Assembly (NCBI RefSeq): GCF_040639655.1 | Contig: NZ_JBFAAI010000011.1 | Span: 124,001 to 188,000 of the forward strand | Length of the DNA stretch: 64,000 bases | Direction: 5' to 3' | Source: Actinoplanes sp040639655 | GTDB taxonomy: Bacteria; Actinomycetota; Actinomycetes; Mycobacteriales; Micromonosporaceae | Part shown: positions 23,564-31,934 of the stretch, in pieces | Numbering within the stretch: position 1 is the first letter of the stretch | Layout of the letters: every line of letters begins with the position of its first letter | Translations under genes and position numbers: made by a program | The notes under the pieces: generated by a model | Database searches by the model: none | Seen by the model: only the letters and a program-made list of their open reading frames with translations | What the model was told of the DNA's origin: nothing

Positions 23564-26395
23564 GTGCCGAGTGAAACCAGGACGACCCGTCTGGTCATCG
23601 TCGAGTCCCCGTCGAAGGCCAAGACGATCGCCGGTTACCTGGGCCCCGACTATCTGGTCGAGGCCTCCGTCGGCCATATCCGCGATCTGCCGCGCAACGC
23701 CGACGAGGTGCCCGAGGAGTTCAAGGGCCAGCCGTGGGCACGGCTCGGCGTCGACGTCGACAACGGCTTCCACGCTCTCTATGTGATCTCCGAGGGCCGC
23801 AGGCAGCAGGTGGCCAAGCTGAAGCGGCTGGCCAAGGAGGTCGACGAGATCCTCCTCGCCACCGATGAGGACCGCGAGGGCGAGGCCATCGCCTGGCACC
23901 TGGTCGAGACGATCAAGCCCAAGGTCCCGATCAAGCGGATGGTCTTCCACGAGATCACCAAGCCGGCCATCCAGGCCGCGGTGGCCAACCCTCGTGACAT
24001 CGACCGCTCGCTCGTGGACGCGCAGGAGGCCCGCCGCATCCTGGACCGGCTGTACGGCTACGAGGTGAGCCCGGTCCTGTGGAAGAAGGTGATGCGCGGC
24101 CTCTCGGCAGGCCGTGTGCAGTCGGTCGCCACCCGCATCGTCGTCGAGCGTGAGCGCCAGCGGATGGCGTTCCGCTCCGCCGAGTACTGGGACATCCAGG
24201 CCCACCTGGCCGTACAGGGCCAGGTCGAGGGGCCGCGCGCCTTCCAGGCCACGCTGATCGCGCTGGACGGCGACCGGATCGCCACCGGCAAGGACTTCGA
24301 GCCGACCACCGGGCAGCTCAAGGCCGGTTCCACCACGGTGCAGCTGGACGGCGACGGCGCCCGCGGGCTGGCCGCGCGGCTGGAGGGCCGCCCGTTCACC
24401 GTCACCCGGGTCGAGGAGAAGCCGTACCGCCGCCGGCCGTACGCGCCGTTCATCACCTCCACGCTTCAGCAGGAAGCGGCCCGCAAGATGCGCTACTCCT
24501 CGCAGCAGACGATGCGCACCGCGCAGAGCCTGTACGAGAAGGGCTACATCACCTACATGCGTACGGACTCGGTGAACCTCTCCGAGACCGCGGTCGCCGC
24601 CGCCCGCCGGCAGATCGCCGAGCTCTACGGCGCGAACAACGTGCCGCCGCAGCCGCGCAAGTACACGACCAAGGCCAAGGGCGCGCAGGAGGCGCACGAG
24701 GCGATCCGCCCGGCCGGGGACAACTTCCGTACCCCCGGTGAGGTGGCCAAGGAGCTGAGCAGCGACGAGTTCCGGCTGTACGAGCTGATCTGGCGGCGGA
24801 CGATCGCGTCGCAGATGACCGACGCGATCGGTAACTCGATCAGTGTCCGGATCCGCGCGGTCTCGACGGCGAACGAGGAGGCCGACTTCGCCGCCTCCGG
24901 CAAGACGATCACCGACCCCGGCTTCCTGCGTGCCTACGTGGAGTCCTCGGACGACGAGAACGCCGAGGCCGAGGATGCCGAACGCCGCCTGCCGAACCTG
25001 GTGAAGGACCAGCCGCTGACCGCCGACGCGCTGAACGCGACCGGTCACCACACCTCGCCGCCGCCGCGGTACACGGAGGCGTCGCTGGTCAAGGCGCTCG
25101 AGGAGCTCGGCATCGGCCGCCCCTCCACGTACTCGTCGATCATGCAGACGATCCAGGACCGCGGCTATGTCGAGAAGCGCGGCCAGGCGATGATCCCGTC
25201 GTTCCTGGCGTTCGCGGTGATCGGCCTGCTCGAGGGGCACTATCCGCGGCTGGTGGACTACAACTTCACCGCCGCCATGGAGGGCCAGCTCGACGACATC
25301 GCGGCCGGTGACGGCACCCAGCTCGCGTTCCTGACCTCCTTCTACTTCGGCAGCCAGGACGCCGGGGCGGACGCCGAGATCGCCAGGGCCGGTGGCCTGA
25401 AGAAGATGGTGACCGAGAACCTCAGCGCGATCGACGCCCGCGAGGTCAACTCGATCCCGCTCTTCGTCGACGAGGAGAACCGCCGGGTCGTCGTCCGGGT
25501 CGGCAAGTTCGGCCCCTACCTGCAGCGCAGGGTGGTCGACGCCGGCGACGACGCCCCCGAGGACAAGGCGTCGCTGCCGGACGGCATCGCCCCCGACGAG
25601 CTGACTCCCGAGCGGGTCGAAGAACTCTTCCTGGCCGGCAACGGCGACCGGGTGCTGGGCCAGGACCCGGCCACCGGCGACGAGGTCACCGTGAAATCGG
25701 GACGGTTCGGGCCGTACGTCTCGGCCGGCGAGCGCAAGTCGTCGCTGTTCAAGAGCCAGTCGCCGCAGACGCTCACCCTGGAGGAGGCGCTCGACCTGCT
25801 CAAACTGCCGCGGGTGGTCGGTAAGGACGCCGACGGCAACGAGATCGTGGCGCGTAACGGCAAGTTCGGGCCGTACATCTCCCGGGAGAAGGACTCGCGC
25901 TCGCTGGCCAGCGAGGACCAGCTGCTCACGATCACTCTGGAGGAGGCTCTCGCGCTGCTCGCGCAGCCGAAGACCCGCCAGGCCCGGACCGCCAAGCCGC
26001 CGCTGCGTGAGCTGGGTCCCGACCCGGTCAGCCAGAAGCCGCTAGTGGTCAAGGAGGGCCGGTTCGGCGCCTACGTGACCGACGGGGAGTTCAACGCCAC
26101 ACTCCGCCGCGATCAGACGCCGGAGGAGCTCACCCTGGAGCAGGCCTCCCAGATGATCGCCGACAAGCGGGCCAAGGGGCCGGTGGCGAAGAAGACCGCG
26201 CCTCGGAAGGCCCCGGCCAAGAAGGCCACCGCGAAGGCCGCCGCGGGCGAGGACGGCGCGACGCCGGCCAAGAAGGCGCCGGCCAAGCGGGCGGTGGCCG
26301 CGAAGAAGACGACGGCCGCCAAGACGACCGCCGCCAAGAAGGCCGCACCGGCGAAGCGGGCCGCTCCGCGCAAGGCGACCACCGCCGCCGAGTAG
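23564..26395 (+). CDS. topA: DNA topoisomerase I
   Basis: 943 aa from GTG 23564 with AAGGAG upstream. Type IA topoisomerase relaxing negative supercoils. TOPRIM domain: LVIVESPSKAKTIAGYLG and the acidic triad in ATDEDREGEAIAWHL. The catalytic Tyr is residue 331 in YITYMRTDSVN. The C-terminal region has repeated actinobacterial TopA_C modules (KFGPYL, RFGPYVS, KFGPYIS, RFGAYVTD) in place of zinc ribbons and ends in a ~75-residue Lys/Ala-rich tail (repeats of AKKA/APAKKAT), typical of mycobacterial and streptomycete TopA and thought to aid processivity. Rv3646c equivalent. Confidence 0.97.
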   Translation: MPSETRTTRLVIVESPSKAKTIAGYLGPDYLVEASVGHIRDLPRNADEVPEEFKGQPWARLGVDVDNGFHALYVISEGRRQQVAKLKRLAKEVDEILLATDEDREGEAIAWHLVETIKPKVPIKRMVFHEITKPAIQAAVANPRDIDRSLVDAQEARRILDRLYGYEVSPVLWKKVMRGLSAGRVQSVATRIVVERERQRMAFRSAEYWDIQAHLAVQGQVEGPRAFQATLIALDGDRIATGKDFEPTTGQLKAGSTTVQLDGDGARGLAARLEGRPFTVTRVEEKPYRRRPYAPFITSTLQQEAARKMRYSSQQTMRTAQSLYEKGYITYMRTDSVNLSETAVAAARRQIAELYGANNVPPQPRKYTTKAKGAQEAHEAIRPAGDNFRTPGEVAKELSSDEFRLYELIWRRTIASQMTDAIGNSISVRIRAVSTANEEADFAASGKTITDPGFLRAYVESSDDENAEAEDAERRLPNLVKDQPLTADALNATGHHTSPPPRYTEASLVKALEELGIGRPSTYSSIMQTIQDRGYVEKRGQAMIPSFLAFAVIGLLEGHYPRLVDYNFTAAMEGQLDDIAAGDGTQLAFLTSFYFGSQDAGADAEIARAGGLKKMVTENLSAIDAREVNSIPLFVDEENRRVVVRVGKFGPYLQRRVVDAGDDAPEDKASLPDGIAPDELTPERVEELFLAGNGDRVLGQDPATGDEVTVKSGRFGPYVSAGERKSSLFKSQSPQTLTLEEALDLLKLPRVVGKDADGNEIVARNGKFGPYISREKDSRSLASEDQLLTITLEEALALLAQPKTRQARTAKPPLRELGPDPVSQKPLVVKEGRFGAYVTDGEFNATLRRDQTPEELTLEQASQMIADKRAKGPVAKKTAPRKAPAKKATAKAAAGEDGATPAKKAPAKRAVAAKKTTAAKTTAAKKAAPAKRAAPRKATTAAE

Positions 26396-26401
26396 AACCC
26401 A

Positions 26402-26452
26402 GCTGGCTCTCACCGCTGTCTCAGTCATGCTGAGACAGCGGTGAGAGCCAGC
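26402..26452 (+). terminator. bidirectional terminator, 23-bp perfect stem
   Basis: 26402-26424 pairs perfectly with 26430-26452 around loop TCATG. It sits between convergent topA (stop 7 nt before) and the lactone oxidase gene (stop 12 nt after) and should stop both transcripts. It is the longest perfect inverted repeat I found in the window. Confidence 0.85.
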
Positions 26453-26463
26453 CGGTTCGGGGT

Positions 26464-27762
26464 TCAGGGACCGAGGACGCGGTTCAGGTAGTCGTTGGTG
26501 AAGACCCGGTTCGGGTCGAGGCGATCCCGTACGGCGAGGAAGTCGTCGAAGCGGGGGTACGCGCCACGCAGCGACTCCGCGTCCCGGTAGTGCAGCTTCC
26601 CCCAGTGCGGCCGCCCGTCCAGCGCCGAGCAGACCTCCTCGACGGCCCGGAAGTACGGCTCGTACGGGACGCCGATGTACTGGTGCACCGCGATGTAGGC
26701 GGACTCGCGCCCGTACCCGTGCGACAGCCACACGTCGTCGGCTCCGGTGAACCGCACCTCGACCGGGAACTGCACCCGGAACGGCAGCCGGTCGAAGATC
26801 TTGGGGAGCGCGTCGAGGACCTCGGGCAGGGCGGCGCGCGGTACCTCGTACTCCATCTCGGTGAATTTGACCCTGCGGCTGGAGCAGAAGACCTCGTGGG
26901 AGGGCCCGGTGTAGGTGCGCGGGCTCAAGGCGCGGGCCGAGACGGCGCTGATCGTGGGAACGACAGCCGGGAAGCGCCGCCCGAGCGCGCAGACGCCCTG
27001 CCAGACGGTGTTGGACAGGAATTCGTCGTCGAACCAGCCGCGGAACCGTGACAGCGGCTTGTCGTCGGTGGGAACCCGCCGGTTGCGCTTCACCGACGCC
27101 CGGTCGGTGTAGGGGTACCAGAAGAACTCGACGTGATCGTTCTCCGGCAGCCACTCGTCGAGCCCGGCCAGCACGTCGGTGAGCGGCATCGGCCGTTCAT
27201 CGGCGAGCAGGGTGAACGCCGGCACGGATCGCAGGGTGACCTCGACAAGGACGCCGAGCGCACCGAGCCCGAGCCGCACGGCCGGGAAGTCCGGGTCCCC
27301 GATGGTGTGACGCTCCACTTTGCCGCCGGCGGTGACCATCGTCACCGCCTCGACGCAGGACGCCAGCGTGGAGTGGCCGAGTCCGGTGCCGTGCGTGCCG
27401 GTGGAGATGGCCCCGGCGACGGTCTGCGCGTCGATGTCGCCGAGATTGGGCATGGCCAGGCCATGCCTGGCCAGCAGCGCGTTCAGGGCGGACAGGGTCA
27501 TTCCGGCCTGGACGGTGACGAGCGGGCCGTCCACCGCGACCAGCCCGTTGAGCCGGTGCACGAACATCCGGCGATCGTCGGCGACCGCGATGGCGGTGAA
27601 CGAGTGGCCGCTGCCGACCACCTTTATCCGGTGCCCGCTTTCCACGGCCTGATTCACTTGAGCGGCTACCTCGTCGACGGTGCCGGGGGTCAGGACCTCG
27701 GCGATCGACTCCTGATTGCGTCCCCAGTTGGCCCAACGGCGGGCGTTGACGGGCGTAGTCAT
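26464..27762 (-). CDS. FAD-linked D-arabinono-1,4-lactone oxidase-type enzyme
   Basis: 432 aa. N-terminal PCMH FAD-binding domain: IKVVGSGHSFTAIA (the His is the usual covalent FAD attachment site), NLGDIDAQTVAGAISTGTHG, and LGALGVLVEVTLRSVP. The C-terminal ALO domain contains VEFFWYPYTDRASVKRNRR, EVFCSSRRVKFTEMEYEVPR and HWGKLHYRDAESLR. The family oxidises sugar lactones or alditols with O2, giving H2O2. It diverges from a TetR gene and shares the locus with the PLP enzyme at 28516; this trio recurs in actinomycetes. Substrate not determinable. Confidence 0.9.
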   Translation of the reverse strand: MTTPVNARRWANWGRNQESIAEVLTPGTVDEVAAQVNQAVESGHRIKVVGSGHSFTAIAVADDRRMFVHRLNGLVAVDGPLVTVQAGMTLSALNALLARHGLAMPNLGDIDAQTVAGAISTGTHGTGLGHSTLASCVEAVTMVTAGGKVERHTIGDPDFPAVRLGLGALGVLVEVTLRSVPAFTLLADERPMPLTDVLAGLDEWLPENDHVEFFWYPYTDRASVKRNRRVPTDDKPLSRFRGWFDDEFLSNTVWQGVCALGRRFPAVVPTISAVSARALSPRTYTGPSHEVFCSSRRVKFTEMEYEVPRAALPEVLDALPKIFDRLPFRVQFPVEVRFTGADDVWLSHGYGRESAYIAVHQYIGVPYEPYFRAVEEVCSALDGRPHWGKLHYRDAESLRGAYPRFDDFLAVRDRLDPNRVFTNDYLNRVLGP

Positions 27763-27792
27763 TCCGGCCTTTGTCCTCCGTCCGAGCGGACA

Positions 27793-27856
27793 CCGTGACC
27801 CGGCGTCCCGTCGATGCGCCTCGCTCGTTGATCCGAGTAACGTTCCTTTTTAATAC
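27793..27856 (+). promoter_or_regulatory. TetR gene promoter and candidate operator
   Basis: TTGATC (27828-27833), 17-nt spacer, TAATAC (27851-27856): the best sigma-70-type promoter in the window. CCGTGACCCGG at 27793-27803 matches 10 of 11 bases of CCGTGACACGG at 29736-29746 in the promoter of the PLP-enzyme gene, suggesting a shared regulator. Confidence 0.6.
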
Positions 27857-27878
27857 TGCTGAGAGGGAGTGGCGACGC

Positions 27879-28508
27879 GTGTCGACACCAACCGTCAGCA
27901 CCGGACCGCTGAGGCGGGTTCCGGTGCAGGGCAGAAGCGTTGCCCGGGTGCAACGCATGCTCGACGCATGCGCTGAGCTGGTGGACGAGGTCGGTTATGA
28001 GGGCTTGACCACGACGCTGCTCGCCGAGCGCGCCGAGGTCGCCATCGGCTCGGTCTACCAGTTCTTCCCGGACAAGCGAGCCATCGTCCAGGCGCTTGCG
28101 CTGCGCAACATGGACGCGTACCTGCAGAGTCTTTCCGACCGTTTCGCCAGTGAGGTGTTCACCCATTGGTGGGACGCGGTCGATGCGGCGATCGACGCCT
28201 ACATTCACATGCACCGCAGCGTGCCGGGTTTCCGGACGCTGCACTTCGGTGATGTGGTCGACCTGCATCTGCTGGACTCCGACCGGGACAACAACGCGGT
28301 CATCGCGGAGCGTCTGGCCGAGCTGCTGATCGAGCAGTTCAAGCTCTCCGACCGGGGCCGGCTGAGGTTCGCGCTGCAGATCTCGGTCGAGGCCGCGGAC
28401 GCGCTGATCAAGCTGGCGTTCCGCCGCGACAACGGTGGCGACGAATCCGTCCTCACCGAGGCGAAAGCTTTGATAAGAGAATATCTGCACCGGCACGTCT
28501 CGGCCTGA
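27879..28508 (+). CDS. TetR-family transcriptional regulator
   Basis: 209 aa from GTG 27879 (GAGGGAG about 10 nt upstream). The N-terminal HTH reads RVQRMLDACAELVDEVGYEG, then TTLLAERAEVAIGSVYQFF and PDKRAIVQALA, a clear TetR_N domain. The C-terminal ligand domain (about residues 80-209) is helical with WWDAVDAAIDAYIHMHRSVP. It sits between the divergent lactone oxidase and the convergent PLP enzyme and is the obvious local regulator. The longer frame upstream overlaps the promoter and is rejected. Ligand unknown. Confidence 0.93.
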   Translation: MSTPTVSTGPLRRVPVQGRSVARVQRMLDACAELVDEVGYEGLTTTLLAERAEVAIGSVYQFFPDKRAIVQALALRNMDAYLQSLSDRFASEVFTHWWDAVDAAIDAYIHMHRSVPGFRTLHFGDVVDLHLLDSDRDNNAVIAERLAELLIEQFKLSDRGRLRFALQISVEAADALIKLAFRRDNGGDESVLTEAKALIREYLHRHVSA

Positions 28509-28515
28509 GACCGGT

Positions 28516-29721
28516 TCATCCGAGAAAAGCACGGCCTTCTCCGCGGTACGTGAGAGCCGGCGCGCTCGTCTCGCCGTCGACCAGTTGCAACTCGTTGACG
28601 TGCTCGCACAGCTCGCCGGCCTTGGCATGCCGGAACCACACCCGGTCGCCCGGGCGCAGCTGCTCGGCGGCGGCGCCCATCAGCGGTGTCTGCACCTCGC
28701 CGGCTCCCTCGTCCGGCTTGAACCGCAGGCCCTCCGGCAGCCATGGCACCGGCAGACGTGACGGCTCGGCGGCGCCGGAGGCGACCCAGCCACCGCCGAG
28801 CACCGTGGCGATCCGCGGCGCTGGGCGGCGCACCACGCTCAGGGCGAAGAACGCCGCCGGGGTGGGCCGCCAGCTGCGGTAACCGTCGAACAGGGCGGGC
28901 CCGTAAAGACCCGAACCCGCGGTCACCTCGGTGACCGCGGGATCGCCGCTGGTTGCCGAGAGGCTCCCGGTGCCGCCCCCGTTCACGAATTCGAGGTCGG
29001 CGTGCTCCCGGACCGCACGGACGGCGGCCGCCCGCCGGGTGAGCAGCTCGGGGAAGGCACGGCTCTGCATCAGCCGGATGGCCCGCGCCCGCAGCGCCTG
29101 TCCGGGCGGATCGTCACCGACGCCGGCGATGTGCGCCTCGTAACACATCAGCCCGACCAGGCGGAAACCCTTGCGGCTGGTCACTGTCCTGGCCAGGGCA
29201 CCGGCCTGGGCGGCGGAATGCACCGGCGAACGACGCACACCCACGTGCAACGGACCGGCGGGACGCCAGGACGCATCAAGATCAATACAGAGGCGTACGG
29301 CCGGACGCCCCTCCGGCGAGGTGATGTGGTCCACGAGGTCGAGCTGCGACGGATGGTCCACCATGAGGGTCACGGCGGCGGCCAGGTCCGCGTCGGCGCT
29401 GAGTTCGGCAAGTGCGGCACGATCGGCCGTGGGGTACGCCACCAGGACGTCATCGGTCACGCCGGAGCGCACCAGCCAGATCGCCTCGGGCAGTGTGTAG
29501 GCCATCACGCCGTGCCAGCCGGGCCGTGCCAGTACCCGTTCCAGCAGCGTGCGGCAGCGGACCGATTTGCTCGCCACCCGGATCGGCTTGCCGGCCGCCC
29601 GGGCGCTCAGGTGCTCCGCGTTGTCGTCGAAGGCGGCCAGGTCGATCACCGCGACGGGGGTCTCCAGATGATCGGTGACCCGGTCGAGCCGCCGGCGCAG
29701 GGCGATGCGGTCAGTGAGCAC
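28516..29721 (-). CDS. fold-type III PLP enzyme (alanine racemase-like; amino-acid deaminase/aldolase)
   Basis: 401 aa from GTG 29721. The N-terminal barrel motif is VASKSVRC (PLP Lys, about residue 52), preceded by TPVAVIDLAAFDDNA. Later landmarks are GLMCYEAHIAG, FVNGGGTGS, VTEVTAGSGLYGP and, in the C-terminal domain, LRPGDRVWFRHAKAGELCEH, where His and Cys fit the metal site of D-threonine aldolase/D-serine dehydratase-like enzymes. TACCGT lies exactly 6 nt before the GTG and no ribosome site is seen, so probably leaderless. A 13-bp palindrome overlaps the promoter. Its partner is likely the lactone oxidase across the TetR gene. Confidence 0.85.
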   Translation of the reverse strand: MLTDRIALRRRLDRVTDHLETPVAVIDLAAFDDNAEHLSARAAGKPIRVASKSVRCRTLLERVLARPGWHGVMAYTLPEAIWLVRSGVTDDVLVAYPTADRAALAELSADADLAAAVTLMVDHPSQLDLVDHITSPEGRPAVRLCIDLDASWRPAGPLHVGVRRSPVHSAAQAGALARTVTSRKGFRLVGLMCYEAHIAGVGDDPPGQALRARAIRLMQSRAFPELLTRRAAAVRAVREHADLEFVNGGGTGSLSATSGDPAVTEVTAGSGLYGPALFDGYRSWRPTPAAFFALSVVRRPAPRIATVLGGGWVASGAAEPSRLPVPWLPEGLRFKPDEGAGEVQTPLMGAAAEQLRPGDRVWFRHAKAGELCEHVNELQLVDGETSAPALTYRGEGRAFLG

Positions 29722-29727
29722 GCGAGC

Positions 29728-29747
29728 ACGGTATCCCGTGACACGGG
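29728..29747 (-). promoter_or_regulatory. leaderless promoter with palindromic operator
   Basis: TACCGT at 29733-29728 (minus strand) is followed by 6 nt and GTG. Directly upstream CCCGTG-A-CACGGG (29735-29747) is a perfect 13-bp palindrome placed where a repressor would block RNA polymerase. Its core recurs near the TetR promoter. Confidence 0.55.
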
Positions 29748-29852
29748 TAACACGAAAGACATTCATCTCTGCTCCACCCGATCGTGCTTGCCCCTCACAC
29801 GTGGGGATGGCCGGTTACAGTGCTCCGAGCACTGACCACGGGAGGTAGGGCC

Positions 29853-31934
29853 ATCAACACCGACACGCAGCAGGACGCGGCGCCCGTTGACCTCTCCGGT
29901 GTGGCGGCGTTGCGCTCGGTCCTGCGCCTGCGCGGCTTCCGGCGCCTCTGGCTGGTGCTGGCGGCCGCCTCCTTCGGCGACTGGATCGGCATCCTCGCGA
30001 CCGCCCTGTTCGCGTCCGCCCAGTTCGAGAACACCGCGGCCCAGGGCGCCGCGTTCGGTGGCACCATCGCCGTACGCCTGCTCCCCGCCCTTGTCCTCGG
30101 GCCGATTGCGGGCGTTCTCGCCGACCGGTTCGACCGCCGCTACACGATGGTGATCGTCGACCTCCTGCGATTCGTCATCTACGGATCGATCCCGCTCGCC
30201 CCCGTCTTCGGCGCGACCCCGGCCCAGACCGTCGCCTGGGCCACCATCGCCACCCTCATCGGTGAGGCGATCACACTGATCTGGATCCCGGCCAAGGAGG
30301 CCGCGGTTCCCAACCTGATCCCGAAGTCGCAGATCGAGATCTCCAACCAGCTCACGCTGATCACCACCTACGGCGTCACGCCGATCCTCGCGGCGCTCAC
30401 GCTCTCCGCGCTGACAGCCGGGGTCCAGCAGTCCGGTGTCTCGTTGCCCAGCTGGGCACAGCCGGTGCAGATCGCCCTCTACATCAACGCGTTCTCCCGC
30501 CTGGCCACCGCGCTCGTCGTCTTCTTCGGCATCAAGGAGATCGGCGGCAAGAGCGAGGAACGGCAGCGGGCCGCCCAGCAGAGCATGACCCACCAGTTCC
30601 TCGACGGCTGGAAGTACCTGGGCAGCACCCCGCTGGTCCGCGGCCTGGTGCTGGGCATCTTCGGCGCTTTCGCGGCCGGCGGTGTGGTGATCGGCGCGGC
30701 CCGCACCTTCGCCTACTCACTGGGTGCCGGTGAGGCCGCGTTCTCCCTGCTGTTCGGCTTCATCTTCATGGGCCTGGCACTCGGCATCGGTCTCGGCCCG
30801 ATGATCGTCAAGGAGCTGTCCCGGCGCCGCTGGTTCGGTATGAGCATCGTGCTGGCCAGCGGTTCCGTCATGTTCCTCGGCTTCGCGTTCCACCTCTCCA
30901 TGGCGTTGATCGGAGCCCTGATGGTGGGTGCCGGCGCGGGCATGGCGTTCCTGGCCGGCACCACCCTGCTCTACGGCGAGATCGAGGACGCCGTACGGGG
31001 GCGGGTCTTCGCCGTCGTGCAGATCGGCGTCCGCACCGTGCTGCTGCTGGCCATCACCCTGGCCGGGGTGCTCGTCGGCCTCGGCAGCTCCCGCCGGGTC
31101 CAGTTCGGGCCGATCGGCTTCGACGTCTCCTCCACCCGGATCCTGCTGCTCGTCGCCGGCGCGATCGGGATCTGGGTCGGCATCGGCGCCTTCCGGCAGA
31201 TGGACGACAAACGGGGCGTGCCCGTGCTGGCCGACCTGATCGGGTCACTGCGCGGCCGGCCACTGTCACCGCCGGAGGAGTTCGCCCGCTCCGGGCTGTT
31301 CATCGTCTTCGAGGGCGGCGAGGGCGCCGGCAAGTCGACGCAGGTCAACCGGCTCGCCGACGCGCTCAAGGCGGAGGGTCGCGACGTGGTCGTCACCCGC
31401 GAGCCGGGAGCCACCGACATCGGCGCCCGGATCCGCGGGCTGGTGCTCGACCGGGACTCCACCGAGGCGCCGTCACCGCGGGCGGAGGCGCTGCTCTACG
31501 CCGCCGACCGGGCACACCACGTCGCCACGGTGGTCCGGCCGGCCCTGACCCGCGGTGCCGTCGTGATCAGCGATCGGTACGTCGACTCCTCGCTGGCCTA
31601 CCAGGGCGCCGGGCGTACCCTGCCGGTCCAGGAAGTCTCCTGGCTCTCCGCCTGGGCCACCGGCGGCCTCAAGCCCGACCTCGTCGTCCTGCTCGACGTG
31701 GACCCCGGCGTCGGGCTGACCCGGGTCGACTCCCGCGGCGCCGGCACCGACCGGCTGGAGAGCGAGTCCCGGGCCTTCCACGAGCGGGTCCGTTACGCCT
31801 TTCTCGACCTGGCCGCGTCCGACCCCAAGCGGTACCTGGTACTCGACGCGTCCCGCCCGGTCGACGAGATCGCCGACGCGGTCACTCAGCGGTTGTCCAG
31901 TTTGCTCAGCCCGGCCGAGACGCCCGTCACCTGA
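29853..31934 (+). CDS. tmk: MFS-type membrane domain fused to thymidylate kinase
   Basis: About 693 aa. Residues ~25-450 form a 12-helix MFS-like domain (GFRRLWLVLAAASFGDWIGI, VLADRFDRRYTMVIVDLLR); residues ~480-693 are a complete dTMP kinase with P-loop FEGGEGAGKSTQ (about 490), TREPGATDIG, DRYVDSSLAYQGAGR and LDVDPGVGL. This fusion is known in actinomycetes; the kinase makes dTDP for DNA synthesis and the MFS part is of unknown purpose. The start is uncertain: GGGAGG (29840-29845) is 7 nt before an in-frame ATC at 29853, while the upstream in-frame GTG 29820 lies inside the TACAGT box (29816-29821). I place the start at the ATC codon as the best fit. Confidence 0.85.
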   Translation: MNTDTQQDAAPVDLSGVAALRSVLRLRGFRRLWLVLAAASFGDWIGILATALFASAQFENTAAQGAAFGGTIAVRLLPALVLGPIAGVLADRFDRRYTMVIVDLLRFVIYGSIPLAPVFGATPAQTVAWATIATLIGEAITLIWIPAKEAAVPNLIPKSQIEISNQLTLITTYGVTPILAALTLSALTAGVQQSGVSLPSWAQPVQIALYINAFSRLATALVVFFGIKEIGGKSEERQRAAQQSMTHQFLDGWKYLGSTPLVRGLVLGIFGAFAAGGVVIGAARTFAYSLGAGEAAFSLLFGFIFMGLALGIGLGPMIVKELSRRRWFGMSIVLASGSVMFLGFAFHLSMALIGALMVGAGAGMAFLAGTTLLYGEIEDAVRGRVFAVVQIGVRTVLLLAITLAGVLVGLGSSRRVQFGPIGFDVSSTRILLLVAGAIGIWVGIGAFRQMDDKRGVPVLADLIGSLRGRPLSPPEEFARSGLFIVFEGGEGAGKSTQVNRLADALKAEGRDVVVTREPGATDIGARIRGLVLDRDSTEAPSPRAEALLYAADRAHHVATVVRPALTRGAVVISDRYVDSSLAYQGAGRTLPVQEVSWLSAWATGGLKPDLVVLLDVDPGVGLTRVDSRGAGTDRLESESRAFHERVRYAFLDLAASDPKRYLVLDASRPVDEIADAVTQRLSSLLSPAETPVT

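Noticed and set aside
23549..25240. 563-codon minus frame opposite topA
   Set aside because: Antisense shadow of a highly biased coding gene.
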